From positions 1 to 19,360 of the forward strand of contig CALCYT010000001.1 in the NCBI GenBank assembly GCA_937906455.1: 19,360 bases of DNA, read 5' to 3'. Made by a program: the position numbers and the translations under genes. Position 1 is the stretch's first letter, and every line of letters begins with the position of its first letter. Source of the stretch: an uncultured Bacteroidales bacterium (GTDB lineage: Bacteria > Bacteroidota > Bacteroidia > Bacteroidales > F082). Of the stretch, positions 5,720-14,312 are shown one piece after another. The notes under the pieces were generated by a model that did no database searches, was not told the origin of the DNA, and saw nothing but the letters and a program-made list of their open reading frames with translations.

Positions 5720-8221
5720 ATGAAGAAAATTTTTTTTAAGATAGCATTTTCTCTACTTGCGATTTTTGTCTCTACAAGTGGATTGTTTGCGCAAAGCTTT
5801 GTGGATGAGGCGTTTGCAAAGAAAATAGGCGGAAATTTCATTGCTAATAAAACGGGTAAAAACGAGGTGTGCCTGAATCTTTTCCATACCGAAAACGGTG
5901 CTGACGGGCAACCTAATCTATACATTTTCAATGTTGAGGGCGGTGGTTTTGTGATGGTGGCGGCCTCTATGAATTTCAGGCCGGTCCTCGCATATTCGAC
6001 AAGCCACAGTTATGATGGCGAAATCCCTGAGACGGCTTGGTATTTCATCAACAATTACAGCAAAAACATCGATTATTGCGATGAGCATGGCGTCAAGATG
6101 AGCGATGATGTCGAATACGAGTGGATGTTATTGGAAAACAACGAGTTGCCTACAGCGAAGAACGCGAGGACAGTGGAGCCGCTTGTTCAGACTTTGTGGA
6201 ATCAGGATTATCCTTATAACTATTATGCGCCGCAGTGCAACAATTATTGGGCTGGCAACCACTGTTACGCCGGTTGCGTGGCGTGTGCCATGGCTCAGAT
6301 TTTGAAATATTGGGAGCATCCTGTGCACGGACACGGCTATCATTCGTATGTCCACGGCACATACGGCGAGCAGTCGGCTAATTTCGGTGCCACCACATAC
6401 AACTGGTCGATAATGCCCAATTCGCTTGGCAGTCAGGCTAATGAGGCGGCGAGAGCTGTCGCCCTGCTGATGTATCACTGCGGTGTGAGCGTTGACATGA
6501 ACTTCAGTCCCGACGGTAGCGGAGCGTATTCCAAAGACGTGGAGACAGCATTGCGCCAATATTTCGGCTATTGCGCCGCGTCGTATCAGGAACGCAGCAA
6601 ATACACTGAGGATGAATGGATTGCGCTTATCAAGAGCGAGCTTGACATGTCACGTCCCTTGTATTTCTCCGGCACCAGCGACTCGGGTGGCGGTCATGCT
6701 ATAGTGTGCGACGGCTACGACGGCAACGATTATTTTCATTTCAATCTTGGATGGAGCGGCTCGGGCAACGATTATTACAGCATCAACGATGTGGCGGGCT
6801 ATCATAACAACGAGGCTGTGGTGATGAATATCTATCCGTTGGAAATCAACGCCGATGACAACGGGATTATCTATGTGACGCCCGACGGCGGCGGCGACGG
6901 CTCGTCGTGGAGCTACGCCACTTCCAATCTTGAATATGCCACGGCGCGCGCCTGCGAGTCATCGGTAAGGGTGTGGGTGAAGACAGGCATTTATTATGGT
7001 GACACCACCAATGCCAACGGAGCCTTCCTGATTTACAAGAACAACCGTGTTTATGGCGGGTTTGCGGGTGACGAGACCCCCGACTTCAACCTCGATGACC
7101 GTGATTTTGAGTCCAACCCGACCATCTTGGACGGGCAGAACGCTCGCAGGGTGGTGTATCAGACCGACCATTTCCAAAACCATGAGTATTCCATCTGGGA
7201 TGGCTTCACTATCCGTAATGGCAGCGCCGGCGCTGGCGCCGGCGCGTATCTGTGCTGTAACAGCCGCTTCGAGAACTGTAAATTCTTGGACAACACCGCC
7301 AACGGATTCGGTGGCGGTGCCTATGTCATATCGGCATTCTACGACAACGCCACAGTGAAATTCACCAAATGCACTTTCGAGGGCAACTACGGCTCGCTCG
7401 GCGGCGCCATCTGCGACATGACAGGCGCATATCTGCTCAACTGCCGCCTGACCGACAATGCCGCCATGACAAAAGGTGGCGCGTATTATATCTACGCCAA
7501 CAAGGAAAGCAAGATTGTGAACACAATTTTTGACCATAACACGGCAAACTTAGGTGGTGCCATGTATAACAAAGGAAAAATCACAGTGATAAACTGCGAC
7601 TTCGTTGACAATCAATCGGTTGAGAACGGAGGCGGAATCTATAACGAGTCAAAATACAACAAGTTCTATAACAGTGTTTTCTGGGGAAACACCAAGAATG
7701 GCATCGCCAATCAGATATACGGGACGTCAACGTTCAAATACTGCTCCGTACAAGGCGGATTTTCCGGAACGAATATAATAGATTTGGCCGATGAAAACGA
7801 TGGTGCCGGCGAGGAGAACTATCCGCGTTTCACCAATCCCGACGCCGGCGACTATTCGATCGACAGATCTTCGGTCTGCGTTGATGCCGGCGACAAAACC
7901 GTGACAGGTGTCACAGGTCCTGACTTGCTTGGAAATCAACGTATTGTGAATGGTGCAATAGACCTCGGAGCTATCGAATGCCAATATGGTCTGTCGGTTG
8001 GCGAAATCAATGCGGAATCTTTTGAGGTTTATCCAAATCCATTTGATAATCAATTGGTTATTGTTAAGGAAGGCGTGATGAACGCAGAAGTTTTCAATTC
8101 TGTCGGACAAAAAATCACATCCGCGGAAGCGAAAAACGAGATTATATTCGACACATCAGATTGGGAAAATGGTGTTTACTTCGTGAGAGTCAACGGATTA
8201 ACCAAGAAAATAGTGAAATGA
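5720..8221 (+). CDS. T9SS-exported C10 (streptopain-like) cysteine protease with beta-helix domain
   Basis: The ATG at 5720 is chosen because it follows the -7 box and begins a clear signal peptide (MKKIFFKIAFSLLAIF to GLFAQ, 1-25); an upstream in-frame extension would run through the promoter. The 833 residues contain an SpeB-type propeptide (about 27-125) and a C10 peptidase domain with nucleophile C186 in YAGCVACAMAQILKYW and H326 in GGGHAIVCDGYDG, followed by FHFNLGWSGSG. A right-handed parallel beta-helix region follows (about 380-720, repeats such as GGAYYIYA and GGAMYNKG). A type A T9SS sorting domain closes it (about 755-833, YPNPFDN to KKIVK). The product is expected to be a surface or released protease. 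The propeptide should keep it inactive until cleaved; the helix may bind glycans or substrates. Its stop is one base from the convergent glycosyltransferase stop. Confidence 0.92.
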   Translation: MKKIFFKIAFSLLAIFVSTSGLFAQSFVDEAFAKKIGGNFIANKTGKNEVCLNLFHTENGADGQPNLYIFNVEGGGFVMVAASMNFRPVLAYSTSHSYDGEIPETAWYFINNYSKNIDYCDEHGVKMSDDVEYEWMLLENNELPTAKNARTVEPLVQTLWNQDYPYNYYAPQCNNYWAGNHCYAGCVACAMAQILKYWEHPVHGHGYHSYVHGTYGEQSANFGATTYNWSIMPNSLGSQANEAARAVALLMYHCGVSVDMNFSPDGSGAYSKDVETALRQYFGYCAASYQERSKYTEDEWIALIKSELDMSRPLYFSGTSDSGGGHAIVCDGYDGNDYFHFNLGWSGSGNDYYSINDVAGYHNNEAVVMNIYPLEINADDNGIIYVTPDGGGDGSSWSYATSNLEYATARACESSVRVWVKTGIYYGDTTNANGAFLIYKNNRVYGGFAGDETPDFNLDDRDFESNPTILDGQNARRVVYQTDHFQNHEYSIWDGFTIRNGSAGAGAGAYLCCNSRFENCKFLDNTANGFGGGAYVISAFYDNATVKFTKCTFEGNYGSLGGAICDMTGAYLLNCRLTDNAAMTKGGAYYIYANKESKIVNTIFDHNTANLGGAMYNKGKITVINCDFVDNQSVENGGGIYNESKYNKFYNSVFWGNTKNGIANQIYGTSTFKYCSVQGGFSGTNIIDLADENDGAGEENYPRFTNPDAGDYSIDRSSVCVDAGDKTVTGVTGPDLLGNQRIVNGAIDLGAIECQYGLSVGEINAESFEVYPNPFDNQLVIVKEGVMNAEVFNSVGQKITSAEAKNEIIFDTSDWENGVYFVRVNGLTKKIVK

Positions 8222-8222
8222 A

Positions 8223-9392
8223 TCACCATTCTTTGGGCTTCGCGACGGTGTTTCTGATGCCCAACAAGGTGGTGAAAATCGTGAAAAACAAATCGTAAAT
8301 GGGAGCGAAGAAAAGATATAACCTCTTCTCTCCTAATTGTTTAGCTGATTTTATGTATATCACGTCCATGCTGACGGCGTGCAACAGCATGACGACGCCT
8401 ATCGTCATATAATAGATTAGGTATGTCTGGTTTATCGCGAAGGCGTGAGGCAGGCAAAACAGAGCTATTGCCGAGGCATAATATAAGAGCCTGCTTGCCA
8501 ATAAAGTGCCTAACATCCTGTTTGTCAGAGGCTTATACATGTTGACCGTGGAATAGTGACGGCGTTTCTGATGAATCCAGCTGCTGAATGAGTGTTTAGG
8601 CTCCGATTCCACACGACAACGCGGGTCGATGCAGATGCGCGTGTTTTTGCTGTTTGCCACCTGGCTGATGAAGATGTCGTCATCGCCCGACGGGATGTTG
8701 TAATGCGATGTGAACCCTTTGTTCCGGTAGAACAATTCGCGGCGATACGACAGGTTTCTGCCCACGCCCATGTACGGTATCTTCGCCAACGCCATCGACA
8801 GATATTGTATGGCCGTATAGAGCGTATCGAAGCGTATCAGCTTGTTTAACAGACCTTTACGTGTAAAATACGGTCCATATCCGAGCACTACTTCGGTATC
8901 TTTCTGATAAGTGCCGACCATTCCTTTGATCCATTGGTCGTTTTCAGGCATGCAGTCGGCATCGGTGAGCAGCAAGAGGTCGTGTTTCGCCGATTTTATG
9001 CCCATGCTGAGCGGGAATTTCTTGCCGTGGAAGAAGTTGAGGCTCTGCGTGAGAGTCACCACATTGACGTCAGGATGGCGGTCAACCAATTCCTTGAGAT
9101 AATCGGAGGTCTCGTCGCCGGAGCAGTCGTTGACAATGACAAGCTCGAAATCGGGATAATCTTGCGACAAAATCCTCGGGACAAGGTCGATGAGATATTC
9201 GTAAGCGTCTTTGGCACAAACGATTACGGAGACAGGCTCGTAGTCAGGCGAGTCGTTATCGTATTTCTTCCTTTTGAAGAAGGCCAGACGGCTGAATAGC
9301 CCCCAGAAATAGCACATCTGAATCAGCCAGCAAAGGCCGAAAACACATAACACTATGAAACTCAAACTATTATAGTTAAAAACGATTTCCAT
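8223..9392 (-). CDS. Membrane-bound family 2 glycosyltransferase
   Basis: The protein (389 residues from the ATG at 9392) has an N-terminal membrane segment (about 9-32), a GT-A catalytic domain (VSVIVCAKDAYEYL at 54-67, VIVNDCSGDET at 85-95, the DAD metal-binding motif at 144-146, a later SGDDDIF) and a QKRRHYS segment resembling the QxxRW region. Hydrophobic helices follow (about 300-380). This layout fits inner-membrane GT2 enzymes that add sugars to a lipid-linked or exported polysaccharide; donor and acceptor are unknown. A TTG at 9416 and an ATG at 9404 are also in frame, but the TTG lies inside the -7 box (9421-9414), so I prefer 9392 (MEIVFNYN). No partner gene is adjacent on the same strand. 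Convergent with the C10 protease with a 1-bp gap and no terminator between. Confidence 0.88.
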   Translation of the reverse strand: MEIVFNYNSLSFIVLCVFGLCWLIQMCYFWGLFSRLAFFKRKKYDNDSPDYEPVSVIVCAKDAYEYLIDLVPRILSQDYPDFELVIVNDCSGDETSDYLKELVDRHPDVNVVTLTQSLNFFHGKKFPLSMGIKSAKHDLLLLTDADCMPENDQWIKGMVGTYQKDTEVVLGYGPYFTRKGLLNKLIRFDTLYTAIQYLSMALAKIPYMGVGRNLSYRRELFYRNKGFTSHYNIPSGDDDIFISQVANSKNTRICIDPRCRVESEPKHSFSSWIHQKRRHYSTVNMYKPLTNRMLGTLLASRLLYYASAIALFCLPHAFAINQTYLIYYMTIGVVMLLHAVSMDVIYIKSAKQLGEKRLYLFFAPIYDLFFTIFTTLLGIRNTVAKPKEW

Positions 9393-9413
9393 TTTCAATA
9401 TCATTTGATTTTG

Positions 9414-9421
9414 CAAAGATA
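9414..9421 (-). promoter_or_regulatory. Putative glycosyltransferase promoter, -7 box
   Basis: On the minus strand this reads TATCTTTG, matching TAnnTTTG. The predicted transcript starts near 9409, leaving a leader of about 17 nt before the ATG at 9392 and excluding the TTG at 9416 as start. Confidence 0.55.
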
Positions 9422-9428
9422 CAAAAAA

Positions 9429-9548
9429 GCCATTAGCTATTTGCCATTAGCCATTAGATTTTTCATTATTTCTACCGGAACGAAATGAAATGAAGACAAA
9501 ACTTTACAAACTTTCAAAAAATATTCTGTCTTCTAACTTCTGTCTTCT
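9429..9548. repeat. Short decayed direct repeats in the intergenic gap
   Basis: The divergent gap 9422-9564 holds no gene. CCATTAG occurs three times (9430, 9444, 9451), and TTCTGTCTTCT occurs twice (9524-9534 and 9538-9548) with AAC between. These look like simple slippage-prone intergenic repeats; no function is proposed. Confidence 0.6.
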
Positions 9549-9564
9549 GTATTCTAAAATTTTG

Positions 9565-9572
9565 TATTTTTG
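9565..9572 (+). promoter_or_regulatory. Putative tgt promoter, -7 box
   Basis: TATTTTTG matches TAnnTTTG and ends 14 bp before the ATG at 9587. It is expected to drive tgt and the following permease gene. No convincing -33 element is visible. Confidence 0.5.
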
Positions 9573-9586
9573 CGCAAAATTTGCAG

Positions 9587-10720
9587 ATGAGATACAGTTT
9601 AGTCAAGAACGATGCGAAAAGCGATGCGCGCGCCGGCGTTTTGACCACCGACCACGGTGACATCGAGACACCTATTTTCATGCCCGTCGGCACTGTCGGA
9701 AGCGTGAAGGCGACGCATGTGAGGGACTTGGAGGATGAAATCAAGGCGCAGATAATCCTTGGCAACACATATCATCTGTATCTGCGTCCGGGCTTGGATG
9801 TGCTGCACTCATGCGGCGGGTTGCATCAGTTCAACGGCTGGCATCACCCGATTTTGACCGACAGCGGCGGCTTTCAGGTCTTCTCCCTGACGGATATTCG
9901 CAAGATGAAAGAGGAAGGCGTGGAGTTCCGCTCGCATATCGACGGCTCGAAACACCTGTTCACCCCCGAGCGTGTGATGGACATCGAGCGCACCATCGGC
10001 GCCGACATCATCATGGCGTTCGACGAATGCGCACCCGGCACCTCCGACTATAAATATGCAAAAGAGGCGATGGGACGCACGCACCGCTGGCTCGACCGCT
10101 GTGTGAGACGTTTCAACGAGACGGAACCGCAATATGGTTATAATCAATCGCTTTTCCCCATAGTGCAAGGCTGCACCTATCGCGACCTGCGTGAGGAATC
10201 AGCTGAGTTTGTCGCTTCTAAAGACTGTGACGGTCACGCCATCGGCGGCTTGGCGGTGGGCGAGCCTACGGAGGTGATGTATGAGATGATAGAGGTGGTG
10301 AACGCCATCTTGCCGAAAGACAAGCCTCGTTACCTTATGGGAGTGGGTACTCCAGCCAACATCATAGAGGCCATTTCCCGCGGCGTTGACATGTTCGACT
10401 GCGTGATGCCTACCAGAAACGGTCGTAACGGCATGATTTTTACATCGGAAGGCATAATAAACATCAAAAATGAACGTTGGAAATATGACTTCTCGCCAAT
10501 CGACGAGAATGGCACGGTTTTTGTTGACAAACACTATTCGAAAGCGTATCTGCGCCATCTGATTATCTCCAAAGAGATTCTCGGCCCGATGATTGCCACG
10601 GTGCATAACTTGGGATTCTATCTCCGGATAGTGAGAGAGGCGAGAGAACATATCATAGGAGGCGACTTCACCGAATGGCGCGACATGATGCTGCCAAAGG
10701 TGTCGCATCGCATTTCATAA
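9587..10720 (+). CDS. tgt: tRNA-guanine transglycosylase (queuosine biosynthesis)
   Basis: The 377-residue enzyme exchanges guanine 34 of GUN-anticodon tRNAs for the queuosine precursor preQ1. It shows DSGGFQ with the general-base Asp at D92, substrate-pocket stretches FDECAPG, VQGC and GGLAVGE, and GVDMFDCVMPTRNGRNG (266-282), which contains the nucleophilic Asp and the tRNA-binding loop. Unusually, the region that normally carries the Cys-x-Cys-x2-Cys zinc ligands reads SPIDENGTVFVDKHYSKAY, with no cysteine. The rest of the C-terminus (YLRHL, HNLGFYL) is normal, so this is a substitution rather than a truncation. The ATG at 9587 (MRYSLVKN) is preferred over an upstream TTG at 9581 that is very close to the promoter. 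The LptF/LptG permease follows after 18 bp, probably in the same transcript. Confidence 0.96.
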   Translation: MRYSLVKNDAKSDARAGVLTTDHGDIETPIFMPVGTVGSVKATHVRDLEDEIKAQIILGNTYHLYLRPGLDVLHSCGGLHQFNGWHHPILTDSGGFQVFSLTDIRKMKEEGVEFRSHIDGSKHLFTPERVMDIERTIGADIIMAFDECAPGTSDYKYAKEAMGRTHRWLDRCVRRFNETEPQYGYNQSLFPIVQGCTYRDLREESAEFVASKDCDGHAIGGLAVGEPTEVMYEMIEVVNAILPKDKPRYLMGVGTPANIIEAISRGVDMFDCVMPTRNGRNGMIFTSEGIINIKNERWKYDFSPIDENGTVFVDKHYSKAYLRHLIISKEILGPMIATVHNLGFYLRIVREAREHIIGGDFTEWRDMMLPKVSHRIS

Positions 10721-10738
10721 TTTTGAAAATTGTTGATA

Positions 10739-11812
10739 ATGAAGAAGTTAGACTGGTATATATTTAAAAAATTCATTGGCACATTTTTCTTTGCCATCAG
10801 TCTGCTTATCGTCGTGGTGATAGTGTTCGACGTGTCGGAAAACGTTGACAGCTTTATCAAAAACCATGCCTCGCTCTATGAGGTCGTGTTTCATTTTTAC
10901 ATCCCGTTTATACCTTATTTTATTAACCTTTTCGTATATCTGTTCACTTTCATCTCCGTGATTTTCTTTACCTCGAAGATGGCAGGACACACCGAAATCA
11001 TCGCCATTATCAGCAGCGGCATCAGTTTCAGAAGGTTCTTGAAGCCTTATATCATGGCGGCGCTGTTGCTCGCCTTAGGTTCGTTCTATCTCGGTAACTT
11101 CTTGATTCCCAGGATGGATACGGTGCGAAGGACGTTCAAGAACACTTATATGGAAAACCTGATGAAAAGCTCGGGGCAGAACATTCATGTGCAAATCGAC
11201 AGAGGTGTTTACGCATATATGTCGAACTACGACATGAAACGTTACACGGGTTATAAGTTCACCTTGGAAAAGTTCGACGACCATGTTCTTGAATATAAAC
11301 TTAGTGCCGATAAGATAATTTACGACACGCTGAAAGACAGATGGAGCCTCTATAATTTCGTGGAGCATGAGTTCTTGCCTGACGAGATGCTCAGAAAAGG
11401 TAAAATCAAGGATACCACGCTGACGATGAAACCCTCTGATTTCTATTTCGTCAAGGAAGATTTCGAGGAGATGAACCTCATCGAGCTGAACCGGTATATC
11501 GACGAGCAGCGCGCCAAAGGTGCCGACAACATCCTGCCTTATGAGATTGAGAAGCATAAACGTCTGGCATCGCCGGCGGCCATCATCATCCTGACTGTCA
11601 TCGGGGCGGCGTTGTCGAGCCGTAAGACCCGTGGAGGCATGGGCATAAATCTCGGGATAGGCATCACGATAACGTTCACATACATCATATTCCTTGAGTT
11701 TTTCAGGGTCTTCGCCATCTCAGGAGTCATCTCGCCCGTGATGGCAGGCTGGCTGCCAAACATCATTTTCGCCATCATCGGCATTTATTTCGTCATCAAA
11801 GCACCGAAATAA
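10739..11812 (+). CDS. LptF/LptG-family LPS export permease
   Basis: The 357-residue protein belongs to the YjgP/YjgQ family, the inner-membrane subunits of the LptB2FGC transporter that extracts LPS and passes it to the periplasmic bridge. Three N-terminal membrane helices (about 12-32, 52-77, 102-121) flank the characteristic cytoplasmic EIIAIISSGISFRRFL coupling segment (86-101). A periplasmic beta-jellyroll region spans about 125-260, and three C-terminal helices lie at about 278-293, 303-325 and 333-354. I cannot tell LptF from LptG by sequence alone. The ATG at 10739 is chosen over two preceding TTG codons because it gives the usual short basic N-terminus MKKLDWYIFKKF. It is 18 bp downstream of tgt. 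Confidence 0.92.
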   Translation: MKKLDWYIFKKFIGTFFFAISLLIVVVIVFDVSENVDSFIKNHASLYEVVFHFYIPFIPYFINLFVYLFTFISVIFFTSKMAGHTEIIAIISSGISFRRFLKPYIMAALLLALGSFYLGNFLIPRMDTVRRTFKNTYMENLMKSSGQNIHVQIDRGVYAYMSNYDMKRYTGYKFTLEKFDDHVLEYKLSADKIIYDTLKDRWSLYNFVEHEFLPDEMLRKGKIKDTTLTMKPSDFYFVKEDFEEMNLIELNRYIDEQRAKGADNILPYEIEKHKRLASPAAIIILTVIGAALSSRKTRGGMGINLGIGITITFTYIIFLEFFRVFAISGVISPVMAGWLPNIIFAIIGIYFVIKAPK

Positions 11813-11873
11813 TTACTGCCCTAAAGTCTAAGGTCTAAAACTAAAAATCTTTAAAAAAATATCTCCATTTAAA

Positions 11874-11901
11874 AAATTTTTCGTATTTTAGCGAAAAATT
11901 T
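11874..11901 (+). promoter_or_regulatory. Promoter-like site framed by an inverted repeat, upstream of the kinase operon
   Basis: AAATTTTTCG (11874-11883) is the exact complement of CGAAAAATTT (11892-11901). The 8-nt interval between them, TATTTTAG, is one base off the -7 box TAnnTTTG. The kinase ATG is at 11910, so a start just after this box gives a very short leader. The symmetrical frame suggests an operator, but AT-richness makes chance symmetry possible. The preceding gap (11813-11873) holds only low-complexity CTAAAG/TCTAA-like sequence. Confidence 0.4.
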
Positions 11902-11909
11902 GGAGTACT

Positions 11910-12521
11910 ATGCATATCGCAATAGCAGGAAATATCGGCTCAGGAAAAACAACGCTAACTCGTTTGTTATCAAAGCATTTCGGTTGGAGACCTCATTTTG
12001 AGGAAGTTGACAACAATCCGTATCTTGAGAGTTTTTACGACGACATGAAACGATGGTCGTTCAATTTGCAGATTTATTTCTTGAACAGCCGTTTCCGTCA
12101 GGTGATGGAGATTCGCAAAAGCGGCGACGACATCATTCAGGACCGCACCATCTACGAGGACGCATACATTTTCGCCGCGAACCTATACGACATGGGGCTC
12201 ATGGAGACACGCGACTACGAGAATTATCAGCAGCTCTTCGAGTTGATGAGCTCCTTTCTGCAGGCGCCCGACTTGCTGATTTATCTCCGCGCAAGCGTCC
12301 CGACATTGGTGCGCCAGATACAGAAACGCAACCGCGAATACGAACAGTCGATACGCCTCGACTACCTCAAGGCCCTCAACAAACGCTATGAAAACTGGAT
12401 CGCCAACTACAACAAAGGCAAACTCCTGATAATCGAGAGCGACGACATCGACCTTGAGAACCCTGAGGACTTGAGCGTCGTAATCGACAAAATCAATGGC
12501 TCTTTAAACGGATTGTTCTGA
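11910..12521 (+). CDS. Deoxynucleoside kinase
   Basis: The 203-residue protein is a P-loop deoxynucleoside kinase of the dCK/dGK/dAK family, salvaging deoxynucleosides to monophosphates in the cytoplasm. The P-loop GNIGSGKTT is at 7-15; FEEVDNNPYL (30-39) holds the catalytic general base Glu; DRTIYED (78-84) corresponds to the DRS-E/D motif; the Arg-rich lid is KRNREYE (139-145). Length is typical. Substrate (purine or pyrimidine) is not assignable from these motifs. It is first in a tight run: kdsB begins 2 bp after its stop, followed by the HU-SPOR gene and trmB. Confidence 0.93.
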   Translation: MHIAIAGNIGSGKTTLTRLLSKHFGWRPHFEEVDNNPYLESFYDDMKRWSFNLQIYFLNSRFRQVMEIRKSGDDIIQDRTIYEDAYIFAANLYDMGLMETRDYENYQQLFELMSSFLQAPDLLIYLRASVPTLVRQIQKRNREYEQSIRLDYLKALNKRYENWIANYNKGKLLIIESDDIDLENPEDLSVVIDKINGSLNGLF

Positions 12522-12523
12522 TT

Positions 12524-13249
12524 ATGAAGATATTAGGTATTATTCCGGCACGATTTGGCTCGACGCGTTTCGAGGGCAAGCCGCTCGCCCTCATCAACGG
12601 TAAGATGATGATTCAGAGGGTGTTTGAGCAGGCGAGGAAAGCTACGAAGCTCGCTGATGTAGTGGTGGCTACCGACGACGAGCGTATCGTTCACGCCGTG
12701 GAAGGCTTCGGCGGCAAGGCGGTGATGACGTCAGCTGACCATAAAAGCGGCACCGACCGCTGCCGCGAGGTGGTCGAAAAAATAGGGAGGGACTTCGATG
12801 CGGTGATAAACATACAAGGCGATGAACCTTATATCAACCCGTTGCAAATCAACCAGATAGCGGAATTGATATCTGACGACGACACGCCATTGGCATCGCT
12901 CTGCAAGCCGATTAAGGATGAGGATGAGCTGAAAAGCCCCAATGCAGTGAAAGTGGTGTTTGATAAAAACGGTAAGGCATTGTATTTCAGTAGGTTCGCA
13001 ATTCCATATCTGAGAAATAAGGTGGAGCACATCTATTATAAACACATAGGCATTTATGCGTATAAATGTGATGTCTTGAAGGAAGTGGCGGCACTGCCAC
13101 AGTCGGGATTGGAGTTGGCGGAGTCGTTAGAGCAGCTGCGATGGCTCGAGAACGGATACACGGTGCGCATGGGAGTGACGGAATTTGAGAGCTATTCGGT
13201 TGACGTGCCAGATGACATACTGAAAATAGAAAAGGTTTTTAAAGAATAA
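12524..13249 (+). CDS. kdsB: 3-deoxy-manno-octulosonate cytidylyltransferase (CMP-Kdo synthetase)
   Basis: The 241-residue enzyme activates Kdo as CMP-Kdo for attachment to lipid A, a cytoplasmic step of LPS inner-core synthesis. It has the nucleotide-binding signature IPARFGSTRFEGKPL (7-21), VVATDDERI, HKSGTDRC (73-80), the metal-binding NIQGDEP (96-102), YKHIGIYAY and ESLEQLRWLENG. The closing segment SYSVDVPDDILKIE carries a conserved Asp. Length is normal for KdsB. It lies 2 bp after the kinase stop and directly abuts the following start, so translation is probably coupled. Together with the LptF/LptG permease it shows that the cell makes Kdo-containing LPS. Confidence 0.97.
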   Translation: MKILGIIPARFGSTRFEGKPLALINGKMMIQRVFEQARKATKLADVVVATDDERIVHAVEGFGGKAVMTSADHKSGTDRCREVVEKIGRDFDAVINIQGDEPYINPLQINQIAELISDDDTPLASLCKPIKDEDELKSPNAVKVVFDKNGKALYFSRFAIPYLRNKVEHIYYKHIGIYAYKCDVLKEVAALPQSGLELAESLEQLRWLENGYTVRMGVTEFESYSVDVPDDILKIEKVFKE

Positions 13250-14308
13250 ATGAATAATATGATGGAAAAATATATTTCTGAATTATTATTGGAACATGAA
13301 TGTGTTATTGTACCGGAGCTTGGGGCTTTCATCACGAAGGAGACACCTGCCGCTTTGGATTACATCAACCATGTCCTGACACCGCCATCAAAAGAGCTGG
13401 CGTTTAACGGCCAGATAGTGAGCGACGACAGCTTACTGATAGGCTATGTCGCCGAGCGGGGAGGTGTCAGCATGACGGAGGCTGCCAAGATGGTGCACGA
13501 TTTCGCCATGAGAAGTCTTGCCGTCATAGAGGCGAGCGGCGCGTTGCGGTTGGACGGCATGGGTGTGCTGACACGCGTAAACAGCCGAGACTATGTCTTC
13601 CGGCTTGACGACAAGCTGAACCTGTGCGGAGACGCATTCGGCCTGACGACACTCAAGGCGCAGCCTATTTACAGAAGAGAGACATATCAGCATATCGCCA
13701 CACAAATAGCGGCGGAGCAAAAGGCAAAAAACACCCTCATGACGGTACATGAAGAGGAAGAAGACAAGCCTCATAAGGTTACTCGCTACAATTACAAATG
13801 GTTCCGCGCCGCCGCATATTCCATGATGATCGCCCTGGCATTAGTGCTCGTGGGATGGGGCGCAGGCAAGAGCGACTCCGACTTCGCGTCATGGAACCCG
13901 TTCTTCTATGCGTCGCCAAACGAGTTCATCGCCAAACACTTAGGCTCAAACGCGGCGGCGCGCGAGTTTTTCTGTGTTGAACGGCTGCCAATGATGACAG
14001 CTGAGGTGCCAATCTTGAAAAACGATGTCGAACAACCGCAACTAATTGAGAGACAATCTATTAAAGCAGTCGCTAACGATGGCTTCTACATCATTGGAGC
14101 CTCATTTAAGAATGAGAAAGAGGCGCAAAGATGTGCCGAGAGATTCCAAAAACAGGGCTTTAGCGACGCCATGGTGCTGCCGAGAAACGAGCAAGGCAAC
14201 ATGCGTGTGGCATATATCGGGATAAACGATGAGGAACAAGCCCGTAAACAATTGGTAATCATAAAGAAAGAGTATAACGAGGCGGCTTGGCTGTTGCGTA
14301 AAAAATAA
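13250..14308 (+). CDS. HU-CCDC81-type and SPOR-domain membrane protein
   Basis: The 352-residue protein begins with a bacterial HU/CCDC81-like domain: EKYISELLLEHECVIVPELG (6-25), GAFITKETPA, and a second lobe with GALRLDGMGVLTR (97-109). A membrane helix lies at about 187-206 (AAAYSMMIALALVLVGWGAG). A C-terminal SPOR domain (about 276-352, GFYIIGASFKNEKEAQRCAE) is expected to face the periplasm. SPOR domains bind glycan strands lacking stem peptides, at division sites. CCDC81-like HU domains resemble the DNA-binding HU fold, so the protein could link chromosome and septum, but this is inference. The architecture recurs in Bacteroidota. The ATG immediately follows the kdsB stop; in-frame ATGs at residues 4 and 5 are alternatives. 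trmB follows after 4 bp. Confidence 0.85.
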   Translation: MNNMMEKYISELLLEHECVIVPELGAFITKETPAALDYINHVLTPPSKELAFNGQIVSDDSLLIGYVAERGGVSMTEAAKMVHDFAMRSLAVIEASGALRLDGMGVLTRVNSRDYVFRLDDKLNLCGDAFGLTTLKAQPIYRRETYQHIATQIAAEQKAKNTLMTVHEEEEDKPHKVTRYNYKWFRAAAYSMMIALALVLVGWGAGKSDSDFASWNPFFYASPNEFIAKHLGSNAAAREFFCVERLPMMTAEVPILKNDVEQPQLIERQSIKAVANDGFYIIGASFKNEKEAQRCAERFQKQGFSDAMVLPRNEQGNMRVAYIGINDEEQARKQLVIIKKEYNEAAWLLRKK

Positions 14309-14312
14309 ATCA

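Noticed and set aside
9429..9548. CRISPR-like array
   Set aside because: Repeats are only 7-11 bp, irregularly spaced, and no cas gene is present.
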